Part shown: positions 34,815 through 43,837 of the stretch, one piece after another
How positions within the stretch are numbered: the stretch's first letter is position 1
Layout of the letters: each line of letters starts with the position of its first letter
Assembly (NCBI RefSeq): GCF_002109385.1
Contig: NZ_CP020814.1
Location: forward strand, 4,363,501 to 4,427,500
Direction: 5' to 3'
Length of the DNA: 64,000 bases
Source of the DNA: Halalkalibacter krulwichiae
Lineage (GTDB): Bacteria; Bacillota; Bacilli; Bacillales; Bacillaceae_D
Made by a program: the position numbers and the translations under genes
The notes under the pieces: model-generated
What the model was told of the DNA's origin: nothing
What the model saw: only the letters and a program-made list of their open reading frames with translations
The model's database searches: none

Positions 34815-35621
34815 TATTTCATTCACCGCTTTTTCTAAGCTTTGGTCGTAGGCTTGGAGGATGCGTTGGTTGGCTTCGAACGTACGGTAGGCGCTCATCA
34901 TTTCGGTCATCGTTTGCGAGGCATCTACGTTCGAGCGTTCGAGAAAGCCTTGTTGGATTTGGAAGGTGATCGCTCCGTTTCCGATTGCTGTTTGGAGTTC
35001 TCCTTCTCCTTCATAGCGAAGGAAACCACTGCCTTCTTTTACAAGTAACATTGGGTCTTCTGCATAAACAACATTTATTTGTGCTACTTGCACTCCTTGA
35101 TCATTTACGATCACACCTTGTTCGTTTACACGAAATTCTTCATTGCCAACTTGGATCGTTTCTCCGTTTGAACCAAGGATGTAATGTCCTTCTGTTGTTG
35201 TTATGAAGCCTTCGCCATTAATCGTGAAGTTTCCGTTACGTGAATAGCGGACTTCGCCATTTTCATTTTCTATTGTATAAAAAAGTGCCCCTTGTCTTCC
35301 TGATTCCGTTTGCGGCATCACGCCTTGTAGTAAAGCGATGTCTGTGTTATTTCCTGTTTCCATCAAATCGCCTTGACGAAAGTTCGGCATTCGTTCTTGG
35401 AGATAAACACCTGTTACTAGTTCACCAACCACTTGCACTTGGCCTTTTGGAGCTCGATTCGTATTCATCGCCGCAATTAACATGTTGGGGAATGAACGTA
35501 ATGAAGCTTGATCGGCTTTAAATCCAGGTGTATTTGCGTTAGCTAGGTTATTAGTTAACATTTCCTGACGCTGCTGCTGAGCAATCATTCCTGCGGCAGC
35601 TCCATACATTCCACGAAGCAT
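34803..35621 (-). CDS. flhO: Flagellar hook-basal body protein FlhO
   Basis: 272 aa, FlgF/FlgG family distal/proximal rod protein. N-terminal MLRGMYGAAAGMIAQQQRQE and LTNNLANANTPGFKAD are the rod signatures; C-terminal FLERSNVDASQTMTEMMSAY and ILQAYDQSLEKAVNEIGKI close the coiled coil. It lies between mbl and flhP, the same order as in Bacillus subtilis. Its stop codon is inside a 19-bp perfect hairpin. Confidence 0.93.
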   Translation of the reverse strand: MLRGMYGAAAGMIAQQQRQEMLTNNLANANTPGFKADQASLRSFPNMLIAAMNTNRAPKGQVQVVGELVTGVYLQERMPNFRQGDLMETGNNTDIALLQGVMPQTESGRQGALFYTIENENGEVRYSRNGNFTINGEGFITTTEGHYILGSNGETIQVGNEEFRVNEQGVIVNDQGVQVAQINVVYAEDPMLLVKEGSGFLRYEGEGELQTAIGNGAITFQIQQGFLERSNVDASQTMTEMMSAYRTFEANQRILQAYDQSLEKAVNEIGKI

Positions 35622-35912
35622 TGTTGAGTTCCTCCTACATATCTCTACTCTACTTACTATATCGGTTTTCGATCCTCTTTTTCCAATGGTTAATAATGGC
35701 TTTGCTTCGTTATAACTCTTCTTCTTCCTGAGAATGATAATGAAGAAAAACCATAGAAATGAGGGATATAGGGAAGGAGTAAAGGTGGGTTGTCTTATTA
35801 GCTAATATTTTTTAACAATTCCATTGATGCTTCGACCTGAAGATGGTGGAGAAAACCACTTTTCTATAGGGTAAAGCCTAATGCTTTTAGCCTTAGTTTG
35901 TGGTTAAACCCT
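35622..35912. other. Intergenic region between mbl and flhO
   Basis: No gene seen. It should hold the flhO promoter (minus); I could not fix it with confidence. Confidence 0.4.
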
Positions 35913-36042
35913 GGCAATGGCTACGCGCAGCACGCGCGCCTTTTAGGAGAAGAGCGCTCCTAAAAGGCTTAAGAGATGGCAGCGGCTTCGCTCATTGCTG
36001 ACTTTAATCAAAAAGGGAAGTTTGTCCTTTTTGATTAAAGTC
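35913..36042 (-). repeat. Stop-codon foldback element, copy 2 (3' of mbl)
   Basis: Hairpin A: GACTTTAATCAAAAAGG (36000-36016) and its exact complement (36026-36042, 17 bp) enclose GAAGTTTGT; the right arm includes the mbl stop (36035-36037) and the five bases before it. Module B (35913-35999) is nearly identical to copy 1, with ends GCAATG/CATTGC and inner stem GCCTTTTAGGAG/CTCCTAAAAGGC. Confidence 0.85.
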
Positions 36043-37039
36043 TTACCTTCTTACTCGACATGCGGTCTAGGTTTTCTAGGATGATGCCTGTCCCTTTTGC
36101 GACACAGTGCATTGGTTCTTCTGCTACGACTACAGGTACTTTCAGTTCTTCTGCTAACAGCTGGTCGATGCCGTGAAGAAGTGCGCCTCCACCAGTAAGA
36201 ATCACTCCGCGATCGATGATATCTGCTGATAGCTCAGGTGGTGTTTTTTCTAGCACCTGTTTGGAAGCTTGTACAATATAGGAAACCGACTCCGTTAATG
36301 CTTCTTCTATTTCTTTTGAGTGTACCGTAATTGTTCGTGGAAGTCCACTTACCATGTCACGTCCACGAATGTCAATCTCTTCCTGACGTGCACCCGGAAA
36401 TACTGTTGCAACTTGTACTTTAATATTCTCTGCTGTGCGCTCACCAATTAACAGCTTATACTTTTTCTTAATATAAGCAAGAATATCAGCATCGAAGCGG
36501 TCTCCCGCGACTTTCATGGAAGAGGCGGTGACGATATCACCCATCGAAAGAACAGCAACATCTGTTGTTCCACCGCCTATGTCTACTACCATGTTACCGC
36601 TTGGTTGGAAAATATCCATTCCCGCTCCAATTGCAGCAACTTTCGGTTCCTCTTCCAAATATACATTTTTCCCTCCGCTCTTCTCAGCGGCTTCACGAAT
36701 CGCCTTTTGTTCAACTGATGTGATATTAGTCGGACAACAAATTAGGATTCTAGGCTTAGAGAAAAGACTTTTGACGTTAATCTTGCCTAAGAAATGTTTG
36801 AGCATTGCTTCAGTCATTTCGAAGTTTGCAATGACACCGTCTTTCATTGGGCGCAGGGCAACAATATTTCCTGGTGTACGTCCGACCATACGGAACGCTT
36901 CTTCCCCTACTGCTAGTACTCTCTTCGTTGTTGTATCAATAGCAACAACAGACGGCTCATTTAGGACAATTCCACTACCTTTGACATATATAAGAACATT
37001 TGCTGTACCTAAATCAATTCCAATATCGCGACCAAACAT
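36035..37039 (-). CDS. mbl: Rod-shape determining protein Mbl (MreB homologue)
   Basis: 334 aa, actin-fold filament protein that guides lateral wall synthesis. MFGRDIGIDLGTANVLIYVK is phosphate loop 1, VVDIGGGTTDVAVLS loop 2, and GVILTGGGALLHGIDQLL the adenosine loop. The position next to spoIIID and flhO identifies it as Mbl rather than MreB or MreBH. GGGAGGAAAAAGAATC precedes the ATG. Confidence 0.95.
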   Translation of the reverse strand: MFGRDIGIDLGTANVLIYVKGSGIVLNEPSVVAIDTTTKRVLAVGEEAFRMVGRTPGNIVALRPMKDGVIANFEMTEAMLKHFLGKINVKSLFSKPRILICCPTNITSVEQKAIREAAEKSGGKNVYLEEEPKVAAIGAGMDIFQPSGNMVVDIGGGTTDVAVLSMGDIVTASSMKVAGDRFDADILAYIKKKYKLLIGERTAENIKVQVATVFPGARQEEIDIRGRDMVSGLPRTITVHSKEIEEALTESVSYIVQASKQVLEKTPPELSADIIDRGVILTGGGALLHGIDQLLAEELKVPVVVAEEPMHCVAKGTGIILENLDRMSSKKVRL

Positions 37040-37170
37040 GATTCTTTTTCCTCCCTGTTTTCACGGAACATGATCGTATTATTTATTACGATTTACCTAA
37101 TTGTTTATTTTATCACAGATGTGGTCACAGGGGGTAATTTTTCCTTTAAAAAAGTTACAACATTTGACAA

Positions 37171-37458
37171 TTAATTTCTTGTTTTGACAATTGGTTTATC
37201 GGAATCGTCTTGCGTTTTTCTATACTTTACTTTCGTTGCTTCTCCCCCACGCAAGTGGCGGATCGACTTGTGGTACTCTAAAATCTCTTTGACTTCATTC
37301 GCTAACTCAGGATTGATCTCTGGCAGTCTTTCTGTGAGGTCTTTGTGTACGGTACTTTTCGAGACTCCAAATTCTTTGGCAATTGTTCTTACTGTCTTCT
37401 TAGTCTCGACAACATACCTACCAATCTTGATGGTTCGCTCTTTGATGTAATCGTGCAC
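37171..37458 (-). CDS. spoIIID: Sporulation transcriptional regulator SpoIIID
   Basis: 95 aa, starting at GTG after GGGAGGCGAGTC. The HTH reads TVRTIAKEFGVSKSTVHKDL, followed by the basic region (HKSIRHLRGGEATKVKYR) that contacts DNA. It acts in the mother cell to repress or activate sigma-E genes and the sigK switch. Its neighbour mbl follows on the same strand, the Bacillus order. Confidence 0.96.
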   Translation of the reverse strand: MHDYIKERTIKIGRYVVETKKTVRTIAKEFGVSKSTVHKDLTERLPEINPELANEVKEILEYHKSIRHLRGGEATKVKYRKTQDDSDKPIVKTRN

Positions 37459-37555
37459 ACGACTCGCCTCCCTAATTCTGTGTTGGGTGATTGGTACAGT
37501 TTATTAGGCGGTGCACGCAGATATACCACATTCTTGCATGGACGGGCTTGACTTT

Positions 37556-38218
37556 TCAGAATTTTGTGTAATGCTTTGTAATATTTGAGATTTCGATTAG
37601 GTCTGCAAGTGTTTTCTTGCCTCGATCTTCAAGGTGGTGAAGCAGCTCGCAAAATAAGTGAGCGGTTGTCAGGGCATCTCCAAGTGCCTGGTGACGTTCA
37701 TAGATCCTAGAGCCAAATTGACTTGCGTAAATCTCTAAATCTAGCATATGCTTGGCCGGGCTTAAATAGCCTACTAAATCAAGCGTATCTAAACAAATAG
37801 GAAAATCGATGCGGTACTGATTTCTATTAATCTCTTTTTTAAAAGCTAGTAAATCAAAGCTCGCATAATGTCCGACCCAAACGTCTCCTTCTCCCTCCTC
37901 GCTATAGTGAAGAAAGGACTGAACTGCTTCAATCACCGTCGGAGCATCGGCAACAGTCGCATTTGATATACCCGTTAAATCAGTTATTTCAAATGGAATT
38001 TCTCGATCAGGATTAACATACGTCTGAAAGGTCTTCTCCAACACTTGACGGTCTTTCACCTGAACCGCACCAATTTCAATAATTCGATCGTGTGAACCTA
38101 CAGCAAACCCCGTTGTTTCCGTATCAAAAATCGTAAATGTTAGCTGAGAGTGGTGGGTGTTCAATGGAATCTCTTTCACCAATTTCCTCTTAGGCCATAA
38201 TGGTTTTTTCCGAAACAT
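37556..38218 (-). CDS. DEDD-family 3'-5' exonuclease (DnaQ-like)
   Basis: 220 aa. Exo I is FTIFDTETTGFA, with the D/E pair that binds metal. Exo II is VGHYASFDLLAFKKE, and Exo III is HQALGDALTTAHLF, carrying the HxxxxD that marks the DEDDh class. ATG 38218 follows GGAGGA at 7 nt. It is the last gene of the symporter operon, an arrangement also seen in other bacteria where a DnaQ-like nuclease follows a CBS/DUF294 protein. Nucleic acid substrate not known. Confidence 0.9.
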   Translation of the reverse strand: MFRKKPLWPKRKLVKEIPLNTHHSQLTFTIFDTETTGFAVGSHDRIIEIGAVQVKDRQVLEKTFQTYVNPDREIPFEITDLTGISNATVADAPTVIEAVQSFLHYSEEGEGDVWVGHYASFDLLAFKKEINRNQYRIDFPICLDTLDLVGYLSPAKHMLDLEIYASQFGSRIYERHQALGDALTTAHLFCELLHHLEDRGKKTLADLIEISNITKHYTKF

Positions 38219-38279
38219 GATCATCTCCTCCATGCCTTTTTCGATTTTTGCCTTATTAGGGTAAAAGGAATCCAGACTT

Positions 38280-40223
38280 CTACCCTAATCCAAAAGTCAC
38301 GAGCACTTGATTTTGCAAACTCCGAATCGTTCTTAGTGCCATCATGAGCTCTTCTTTGTCTTTTGTTTTAAGTTGGTTGAATTCCACTTCGCTGGAACTT
38401 TCCCTGCCTTTTTGGTGGGCAGTCCACGTTCGATCGACTCGAATTCTTAAAATGACTTCATAAGCAAATCTTAGCTTATCAGCTGTTTCTTCTGAAAAGA
38501 CATGATGTTCTGTTAATAAGTCAATTTGTTGCAAGGAGTGGCCTTCAAGTAGGTCATATTTTGCACACAGTAACTGCAAGCAATGATGTAGAGGAAACAA
38601 GGCGTGCTTTTTTAAATCGACTGATTCCTTTTTCATCCGAAAGAGGGCACGAATGGGATGGTCAAATGTCGGGACAGGTTGTTCTTTTTCGAGCTCTGCC
38701 ATCCGATATAAAAAGATTCGTGATTTCTCTAATTGTTGCTTAATCACGTTGCAAAATTGGTCATGAAGTTCTTCCTCTCCATATAAATAACGAAAGGATA
38801 AAAAGTTATGAGCAAGCAGTAGATTCTCATTCGTTGCCCTCAGCGCCCAGCTTCGCCACCGTTCTTGCCATAAGTCGAGCGAACCTCTCCAATTTGCTTC
38901 ACTCGCCATCATCAAACCAGGACAACGTTTATATCCTGCAGCTTCCATGTGCATAACAATCTCCGTTCCTAAGCGCTCAAAATAACGGTCTACACCTTCT
39001 TTATACTCTCGTTTCGGATTTTCATAAACAAGAAAATGGTCTTGGTCTGTTAGCAAAAATTGCTCACCACGTCCTCCACTTCCCATCATGTAAAAAACAA
39101 AAGGCACAGGAGGTTTCCCAACCATCTTCAAAGCTAATTCGATCGCATGACGAACGAGGCGATCATAAAGCTTTGTCATCACTTCTAGCAGATGAGCCGT
39201 AGGGATCCCATCTTGAATTAAATGTGCTAGCACTTCATACATTGCCGGTTTAATTTCAGCTATGTTATCAAGAGTTGACTGTTCAACCGACTGCAATAGC
39301 TCAAGTGTTCCGCGATTCTTCTTTCGTAGTAAATCTGAGAGTGTGACCATGCCAATGACCCTGCCTCCGTCCATAACTGGCAAATGTTTCACGCCATTCA
39401 TTAAGAAGCTCGACATCGCTTCGTAATAATAAGCATCACGGGAAATGATAAAGGGGTGTGGCGTCATAACATCCTTCGCGCAAAGACCTGCACCAAGCCC
39501 CTTAGCCACTACACGCTGAACTAAATCTTTCTCAGTGACAATCCCGATTAGCTGTCCATTGTCATTCACGACGACAACAGAGCTAGTATTATACTGAACC
39601 ATCAACGCTGCTACGTCTTGGACATCGTCATCGATGTCCGCACTAATGACAGGCTGGCTCATCACATCATGAATGCGACGAATAAATGGCTCACTCTCTC
39701 CCCACTTATTCGCAAGACGGATTTGTTCAGCGAAGGAAGCGTACACATCTTGTAAGCGCACAGCGGCTTGCTGCAAGATGAAATCACGCACTCCAGGGTC
39801 ACCCCAAAGCGACTGAATAACAGAGTACGGAATATGCAAACAGACTGCATCTTCAACTGCCTGGACATCGACAGCATATCTCTCTGGTTCCTCTGTTTTT
39901 CCGCCTAGAAAATCAGCCAAACTCGAAAATCCGATCATATCCCCTGTTTGCAGCACTTCCAGGACCTCCTTCTGGGCATAGGGCTGCTCAGGCGTCAGGG
40001 ATGGAAGCGGAAAGTCACCAGGTGCAACAAAAACTTCTGCTACCCCGTTTAGGATAAGCAGAAGTCCTTCTCTTGGTGTTTTTGAATAAAGCACCTTTTC
40101 ATTTTTTTTATACGTTTTGAGCACACAGCCCCGAAGGACTTCGTCGAACTGAGTTTCACTCAGCCCAACGAAGACCGGGTGCTTGCGGATTTGAGCTCGC
40201 ACATTATTTTCCGGCTGCATCAT
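38280..40223 (-). CDS. cNMP-binding/CBS/DUF294 nucleotidyltransferase-like regulator
   Basis: About 647 aa. A cyclic-nucleotide-type fold (about 10-140, LLILNGVAEVFVAP) is followed by a CBS pair (about 190-310, MSQPVISADIDDDVQDVAAL and MTPHPFIISRDAYYYEAMSS). Then comes a GlnD-like nucleotidyltransferase (DUF294; MGSGGRGEQFLLTDQDHFLV has the G-S plus D-x-D pattern), and a C-terminal helical domain. The start overlaps the symporter gene by about 20 bp, so the two are coupled. It likely senses nucleotides and modifies or gates the symporter; this is inference. Confidence 0.9.
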   Translation of the reverse strand: MMQPENNVRAQIRKHPVFVGLSETQFDEVLRGCVLKTYKKNEKVLYSKTPREGLLLILNGVAEVFVAPGDFPLPSLTPEQPYAQKEVLEVLQTGDMIGFSSLADFLGGKTEEPERYAVDVQAVEDAVCLHIPYSVIQSLWGDPGVRDFILQQAAVRLQDVYASFAEQIRLANKWGESEPFIRRIHDVMSQPVISADIDDDVQDVAALMVQYNTSSVVVVNDNGQLIGIVTEKDLVQRVVAKGLGAGLCAKDVMTPHPFIISRDAYYYEAMSSFLMNGVKHLPVMDGGRVIGMVTLSDLLRKKNRGTLELLQSVEQSTLDNIAEIKPAMYEVLAHLIQDGIPTAHLLEVMTKLYDRLVRHAIELALKMVGKPPVPFVFYMMGSGGRGEQFLLTDQDHFLVYENPKREYKEGVDRYFERLGTEIVMHMEAAGYKRCPGLMMASEANWRGSLDLWQERWRSWALRATNENLLLAHNFLSFRYLYGEEELHDQFCNVIKQQLEKSRIFLYRMAELEKEQPVPTFDHPIRALFRMKKESVDLKKHALFPLHHCLQLLCAKYDLLEGHSLQQIDLLTEHHVFSEETADKLRFAYEVILRIRVDRTWTAHQKGRESSSEVEFNQLKTKDKEELMMALRTIRSLQNQVLVTFGLG

Positions 40224-41865
40224 CCATCCAAACCTCTCCATCTTTATAACTCATTTGTTCAGGATAACGGAGGTCAACGACTTCATCTTGAAGCTTCTGT
40301 GATGGTGCTACTGTCATTTTCGACACAAGATATGTTACAACAAAGTTAATTGGCACCCCAATTAAACCTGCTCCTGTGTCTTGAATTCCAAAGAGCGTAA
40401 TGCCGTTGTTAGCAAGGAAGATGTACGTTAACGTAACAGATAACCCAACTAACATCCCAGCAATGGCTCCTTGCTTATTGGCACGCTTCCACCAAACCCC
40501 TAGAAGAAGAACAGGGAAGAACGTTCCACCAGCAAGGGCAAAGGCCCACGCAACAATTTGCGTAATCACACCAGGAGGATTTAGTGCTACCGCACCAGCT
40601 ACCACTGTTGCGATCACAATCGCCCAACGACCAGCTGCTAAGCGTTTTTGATCACTTGCATCTGGCTTCATTAGACGGTAGTAAATATCATGAGCAAACG
40701 AAGACGAGATGGTAATTAGTAATCCACCAGCTGTCGATAATGCCGCTGCCATTGCTCCAGCTGCCACTAACCCGATGACGAATACACCTAAGTTAGCAAT
40801 TTCTGGTGTTGCCATTACGACGATGTCGTTTGAAATGACAATTTCACTCCATTGTAAAATTCCATCGCCGTTCGCATCAGCAAGCTGAAGTCGACCAGTA
40901 TTAACCCAATTTTCTGTCCATGCTGGCAATTGATCAAGTGGCTGGCCAGCTACACGTGTCATTAAAATGAAACGAGAGAATGCTGCATAGGCAGGAGCAG
41001 ATAAATATAAAAGAGCGATAAACACAAGTGCCCACGCACCACTCCAGCGAGCCGCCTTCATTGTTGTTACCGTGTAGAAACGTACGATAACGTGTGGAAG
41101 CGCTGCTGTACCCACCATTAAAGTAAACATTAAAGCAATAAATTGCGATTTGTCACTCTCAGCAAATGGTGCAAAGTATTCAGAAACCCCAAGTGCTCGA
41201 TCCAACTCACCAAGCTCACTCACAATTTTCCCGTATGTAAGCCACGGAAGCGGGTTGCTAGTAATTTGAAGTGACATGAACACGATTGGAATAATATACG
41301 CAACAATTAAGATCATATATTGTGCTACTTGCGTCCATGTGATCCCCTTCATCCCGCCAAGCGTTGCATAAATCGCAATGACGACAACCCCAATCATCGT
41401 TCCATACATCGCATCAATGCTTAAGATTCGTCCTATAACTACTCCTGAACCCGATAACTGCCCGATGATGTACGTGAAACTAATAATGATTGTTGCAATC
41501 GCAGCAATTAATCTTGCAGCATTGCTATCAAATCGGTCACCAATGAACTCAGGAACCGTGTAACGACCATATTTTCGTAACTGTGGAGCGAGTAAGAAAG
41601 TTAAAAATAAATAGCCACCGGTCCAACCCATAATATAAGCTAAACCGTCATAACCAAGAATCATTACCGTACCAGCCATCCCAATAAAGGACGCTGCACT
41701 CATCCAATCACCGCCGATGGCCATCCCGTTCCATACAGGTGGTACACCGCGGCTTGCTACATAGAAATCAGATGTTGCTTTTGCACGGTTATAAACAGAA
41801 ATACCAATATAAAGTCCGAACGTCGCTAAGATAAGCAGTAGTGAAACAATTGTTTGCTGATCCAT
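40204..41865 (-). CDS. Sodium:solute symporter, large subunit (VC_2705 type)
   Basis: 553 aa with 13 or so helices of the SSS family; TSDFYVASRGVPPVWNGMAI and GDWMSAASFIGMAGTVM near the N-terminus resemble acetate (ActP-like) carriers. A small DUF4212 partner gene is directly upstream and a CBS/DUF294 regulator overlaps downstream, the typical four-gene set with an exonuclease. Alkaliphiles favour Na+-coupled uptake. The carbon substrate cannot be read; acetate or another carboxylate is the best guess. Confidence 0.9.
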   Translation of the reverse strand: MDQQTIVSLLLILATFGLYIGISVYNRAKATSDFYVASRGVPPVWNGMAIGGDWMSAASFIGMAGTVMILGYDGLAYIMGWTGGYLFLTFLLAPQLRKYGRYTVPEFIGDRFDSNAARLIAAIATIIISFTYIIGQLSGSGVVIGRILSIDAMYGTMIGVVVIAIYATLGGMKGITWTQVAQYMILIVAYIIPIVFMSLQITSNPLPWLTYGKIVSELGELDRALGVSEYFAPFAESDKSQFIALMFTLMVGTAALPHVIVRFYTVTTMKAARWSGAWALVFIALLYLSAPAYAAFSRFILMTRVAGQPLDQLPAWTENWVNTGRLQLADANGDGILQWSEIVISNDIVVMATPEIANLGVFVIGLVAAGAMAAALSTAGGLLITISSSFAHDIYYRLMKPDASDQKRLAAGRWAIVIATVVAGAVALNPPGVITQIVAWAFALAGGTFFPVLLLGVWWKRANKQGAIAGMLVGLSVTLTYIFLANNGITLFGIQDTGAGLIGVPINFVVTYLVSKMTVAPSQKLQDEVVDLRYPEQMSYKDGEVWMDDAAGK

Positions 41866-41895
41866 GCATTAACCCCCTATAGAATCTTCTATTTT

Positions 41896-42198
41896 TTAGT
41901 GATCTAACACCTTGCCAGCACTTACTCTTGTGTTATGCTCTTCATCTATTCCGAACTTCTTGTCAATTCGATCACTAATGATAGCGTTTGCAAAAAGTAA
42001 GACAACGAAGGTCACAACGGCGCCTTGAGCACCCATGTAATAATGAGCCGGCATTCCCATAATCGTAAATTGACTTAATCTCTCAGCAAATGCAACAACT
42101 CCAAAGGAAGCAAGACCACCAATAATCAAACAAATCACAACGAGCATCGTCCTCGCGCGGAAATAAGCATCAGCAACATTTTTGTCAATTTTTCTCAC
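41896..42198 (-). CDS. Symporter small subunit (DUF4212)
   Basis: 100 aa, two helices (about 15-40 and 55-78). RTMLVVICLIIGGLASFGVV and MGAQGAVVTFVVLLFANAII flank a short loop, and the C-terminus is charged (DRIDKKFGIDEEHN). It matches the sodium/substrate symporter small subunit family that assists the VC_2705-type carrier, 30 bp ahead of it. Confidence 0.9.
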   Translation of the reverse strand: MRKIDKNVADAYFRARTMLVVICLIIGGLASFGVVAFAERLSQFTIMGMPAHYYMGAQGAVVTFVVLLFANAIISDRIDKKFGIDEEHNTRVSAGKVLDH

Positions 42199-42282
42199 TG
42201 GAAACTCCTCCTTTTTTAATCATGACTAATCTCAGGCATTTTCATTATTATTAAACAGCATCGCCTCCTCTACGGAATGTAC

Positions 42283-42558
42283 TTAAGGTTGATAGGAGAA
42301 AAGAAAGTGACAAGATGAACAACGTCTAAGAGGTTTTCGCTTGGCAAGCTTCATGTTGAGGATTCCAATGATAGGTATAAATAATAGAAAGAAAAACGAA
42401 GCAATAATAGCTAAAATAATTGCAGCAATCCACGGCAAGACACTGAGTAAAATCACATGACGTACTAATGGAATTTCTACCGTTTGTTGTTGATTACATT
42501 TCACACATAATGACCGGTCGGTTTGTGTACGGGCTAGTCGGTTCTTTTTCATGTTCAT
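42283..42558 (-). CDS. Small membrane protein with split zinc ribbon
   Basis: 91 aa. One CxxC pair near the start (SLCVKCNQQQ), two hydrophobic helices (about 33-70), then a second pair (RRCSSCHFLF). The pairs would meet on the cytoplasmic side and bind one zinc. It starts 4 bp after the preceding small gene stop, suggesting one operon. Function unknown. Confidence 0.7.
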   Translation of the reverse strand: MNMKKNRLARTQTDRSLCVKCNQQQTVEIPLVRHVILLSVLPWIAAIILAIIASFFFLLFIPIIGILNMKLAKRKPLRRCSSCHFLFSYQP

Positions 42559-42562
42559 TGTT

Positions 42563-42745
42563 TTACCTTAATTGAAAGATAAATTTAATTGTTTCAAAAA
42601 AGCCGAGTGGAACCATCGCAATTTGAACGATCATATAAGCAAAAATAGATACAAACGGTAGTGATAACAAGAGGGGCTTTTTTAACCGAAAGGCAAAGAT
42701 AAGAGAAGCAACAGTGATAAGTAAGAATAGATAGATCATATTCAT
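42563..42745 (-). CDS. Small membrane protein, 60 aa
   Basis: Two hydrophobic helices (MIYLFLLITVASLIFAF and LLLSLPFVSIFAYMIVQIAM) with a short basic loop. The ribosome site AAGGAGGAATGAAT before ATG is very good, supporting a real gene. It is adjacent to the zinc-ribbon gene and downstream of a perfect cre site. Unknown function. Confidence 0.65.
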   Translation of the reverse strand: MNMIYLFLLITVASLIFAFRLKKPLLLSLPFVSIFAYMIVQIAMVPLGFFETIKFIFQLR

Positions 42746-42767
42746 TCCTCCTTAGTAGGACAAGGTA

Positions 42768-42781
42768 TGAAAGCGTTATCA
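42768..42781 (-). promoter_or_regulatory. CcpA cre site
   Basis: TGAAAGCGTTATCA matches the consensus TGWAANCGNTNWCA at all positions. It is 23 bp ahead of the small membrane gene start and upstream of the symporter operon, so glucose repression of the whole unit is plausible. Confidence 0.6.
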
Positions 42782-42869
42782 TTTATTCTGGTAAAAAAGA
42801 GGTAAGATTACTTTCTACAAAATGTATTATTTCAAATTTTCAGATATAAGTCAATAACTTCTCTTGTCG

Positions 42870-42925
42870 AAAATAAAGATGACTCCGCGGAAGTTTTCGA
42901 CATCGCAGAGCCATCTTTTATTTTA
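42870..42925 (-). terminator. Terminator of spoIIQ
   Basis: AAAATAAAGATG (from about 42872) pairs with CATCTTTTATTTT, with inner CTCCGCG/CGCAGAG pairs, immediately after the spoIIQ stop. Confidence 0.7.
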
Positions 42926-43837
42926 TTATCCTAATTCATTTTCTTCTTCGTCTTCATCTTGGTCCGTATTATCCTCAGGTGCTACTTCCTCTTCATCTTC
43001 GTTATCAGCTGCATCTTCATCTTCGTTTTCTTCTTCGTCAGGCGCCGCGTTGACTCCTTCATTTCCTTCTTCTTCGTCAGCCGGCTTTTCATCTTCTTTA
43101 TTCTTCTCTTGATCTTTCACAGCATCTTTGACAGAATCAATTGGTTGTTGGAATACATCATTAGGATTCACAGCAACTCCATCTTGACGGATTTCAAAGT
43201 GAACATGGATTCCAGCGTCTGTATTGTAGCTGTTACGTCCTGCACGGCCTAATAGATCACCTTGCTGAACTGTAGTCCCTTCTTCCACTTCCACTGTTTC
43301 TAAGCTGTGGTAGTGCGTGACAACACCATCTTCATGTGAAATCTCAACAACATATCCTAGTAGCGAATCTTTTTCCGCTTTTACAACAGTACCGCTAATT
43401 GCAGCTGCTACTTCAAAACTTTCACCTTCTACGTGAGCAAAATCCATACCTTTATTCGGGAAATACGTATTATTGTAGTATACAAGAGCTTCTTGCTGTT
43501 CTTCTGGTGTACCATTGACATCATAGAAATAACCAACGACTGTCACTTCTTCTTCATTTGCAACTGGCATTTTTACCACTTCAGATGATGCTGTTACTTG
43601 AACGGCATCCTCACCATACGGATAATTTTCCCCTGCTTGACTTGGATCAGTTACCTCAACACCTTCACCAGGAGCAGCTGAATCATTAGGACCTTGCATT
43701 GCAAATACGGCAATTAAAACCCCTGCTGCTGCGGCTAGATAAATAGCAGGTAACATCCAGCGCTTACGTAATAGACCTTTTACATTCAATGAATTTTCTT
43801 CAGATTTAGAAGAGCGTTTGTTTTCTTCTTCTCTCAT
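42926..43837 (-). CDS. spoIIQ: Stage II sporulation protein SpoIIQ
   Basis: 303 aa, forespore membrane protein that binds SpoIIIAH to form the engulfment channel. Short cytoplasmic N-terminus, one helix (about 28-47), then a degenerate LytM (M23) domain (about 145-245). GIHVHFEI keeps the HxH motif, while the first metal His is replaced (PNKGMDFAH), as expected for SpoIIQ without peptidase activity. The last 60 residues are extremely acidic (DEEEGNE...DQDEDEEENELG), longer and more acidic than in B. subtilis. Transcribed toward mbl. Confidence 0.93.
   Translation of the reverse strand: MREEENKRSSKSEENSLNVKGLLRKRWMLPAIYLAAAAGVLIAVFAMQGPNDSAAPGEGVEVTDPSQAGENYPYGEDAVQVTASSEVVKMPVANEEEVTVVGYFYDVNGTPEEQQEALVYYNNTYFPNKGMDFAHVEGESFEVAAAISGTVVKAEKDSLLGYVVEISHEDGVVTHYHSLETVEVEEGTTVQQGDLLGRAGRNSYNTDAGIHVHFEIRQDGVAVNPNDVFQQPIDSVKDAVKDQEKNKEDEKPADEEEGNEGVNAAPDEEENEDEDAADNEDEEEVAPEDNTDQDEDEEENELG

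Noticed and set aside
42864..43112. Ser-rich plus-strand frame over the end of spoIIQ
   Set aside because: It is the complement of the acidic spoIIQ tail (GAA/GAC-rich), a composition effect.
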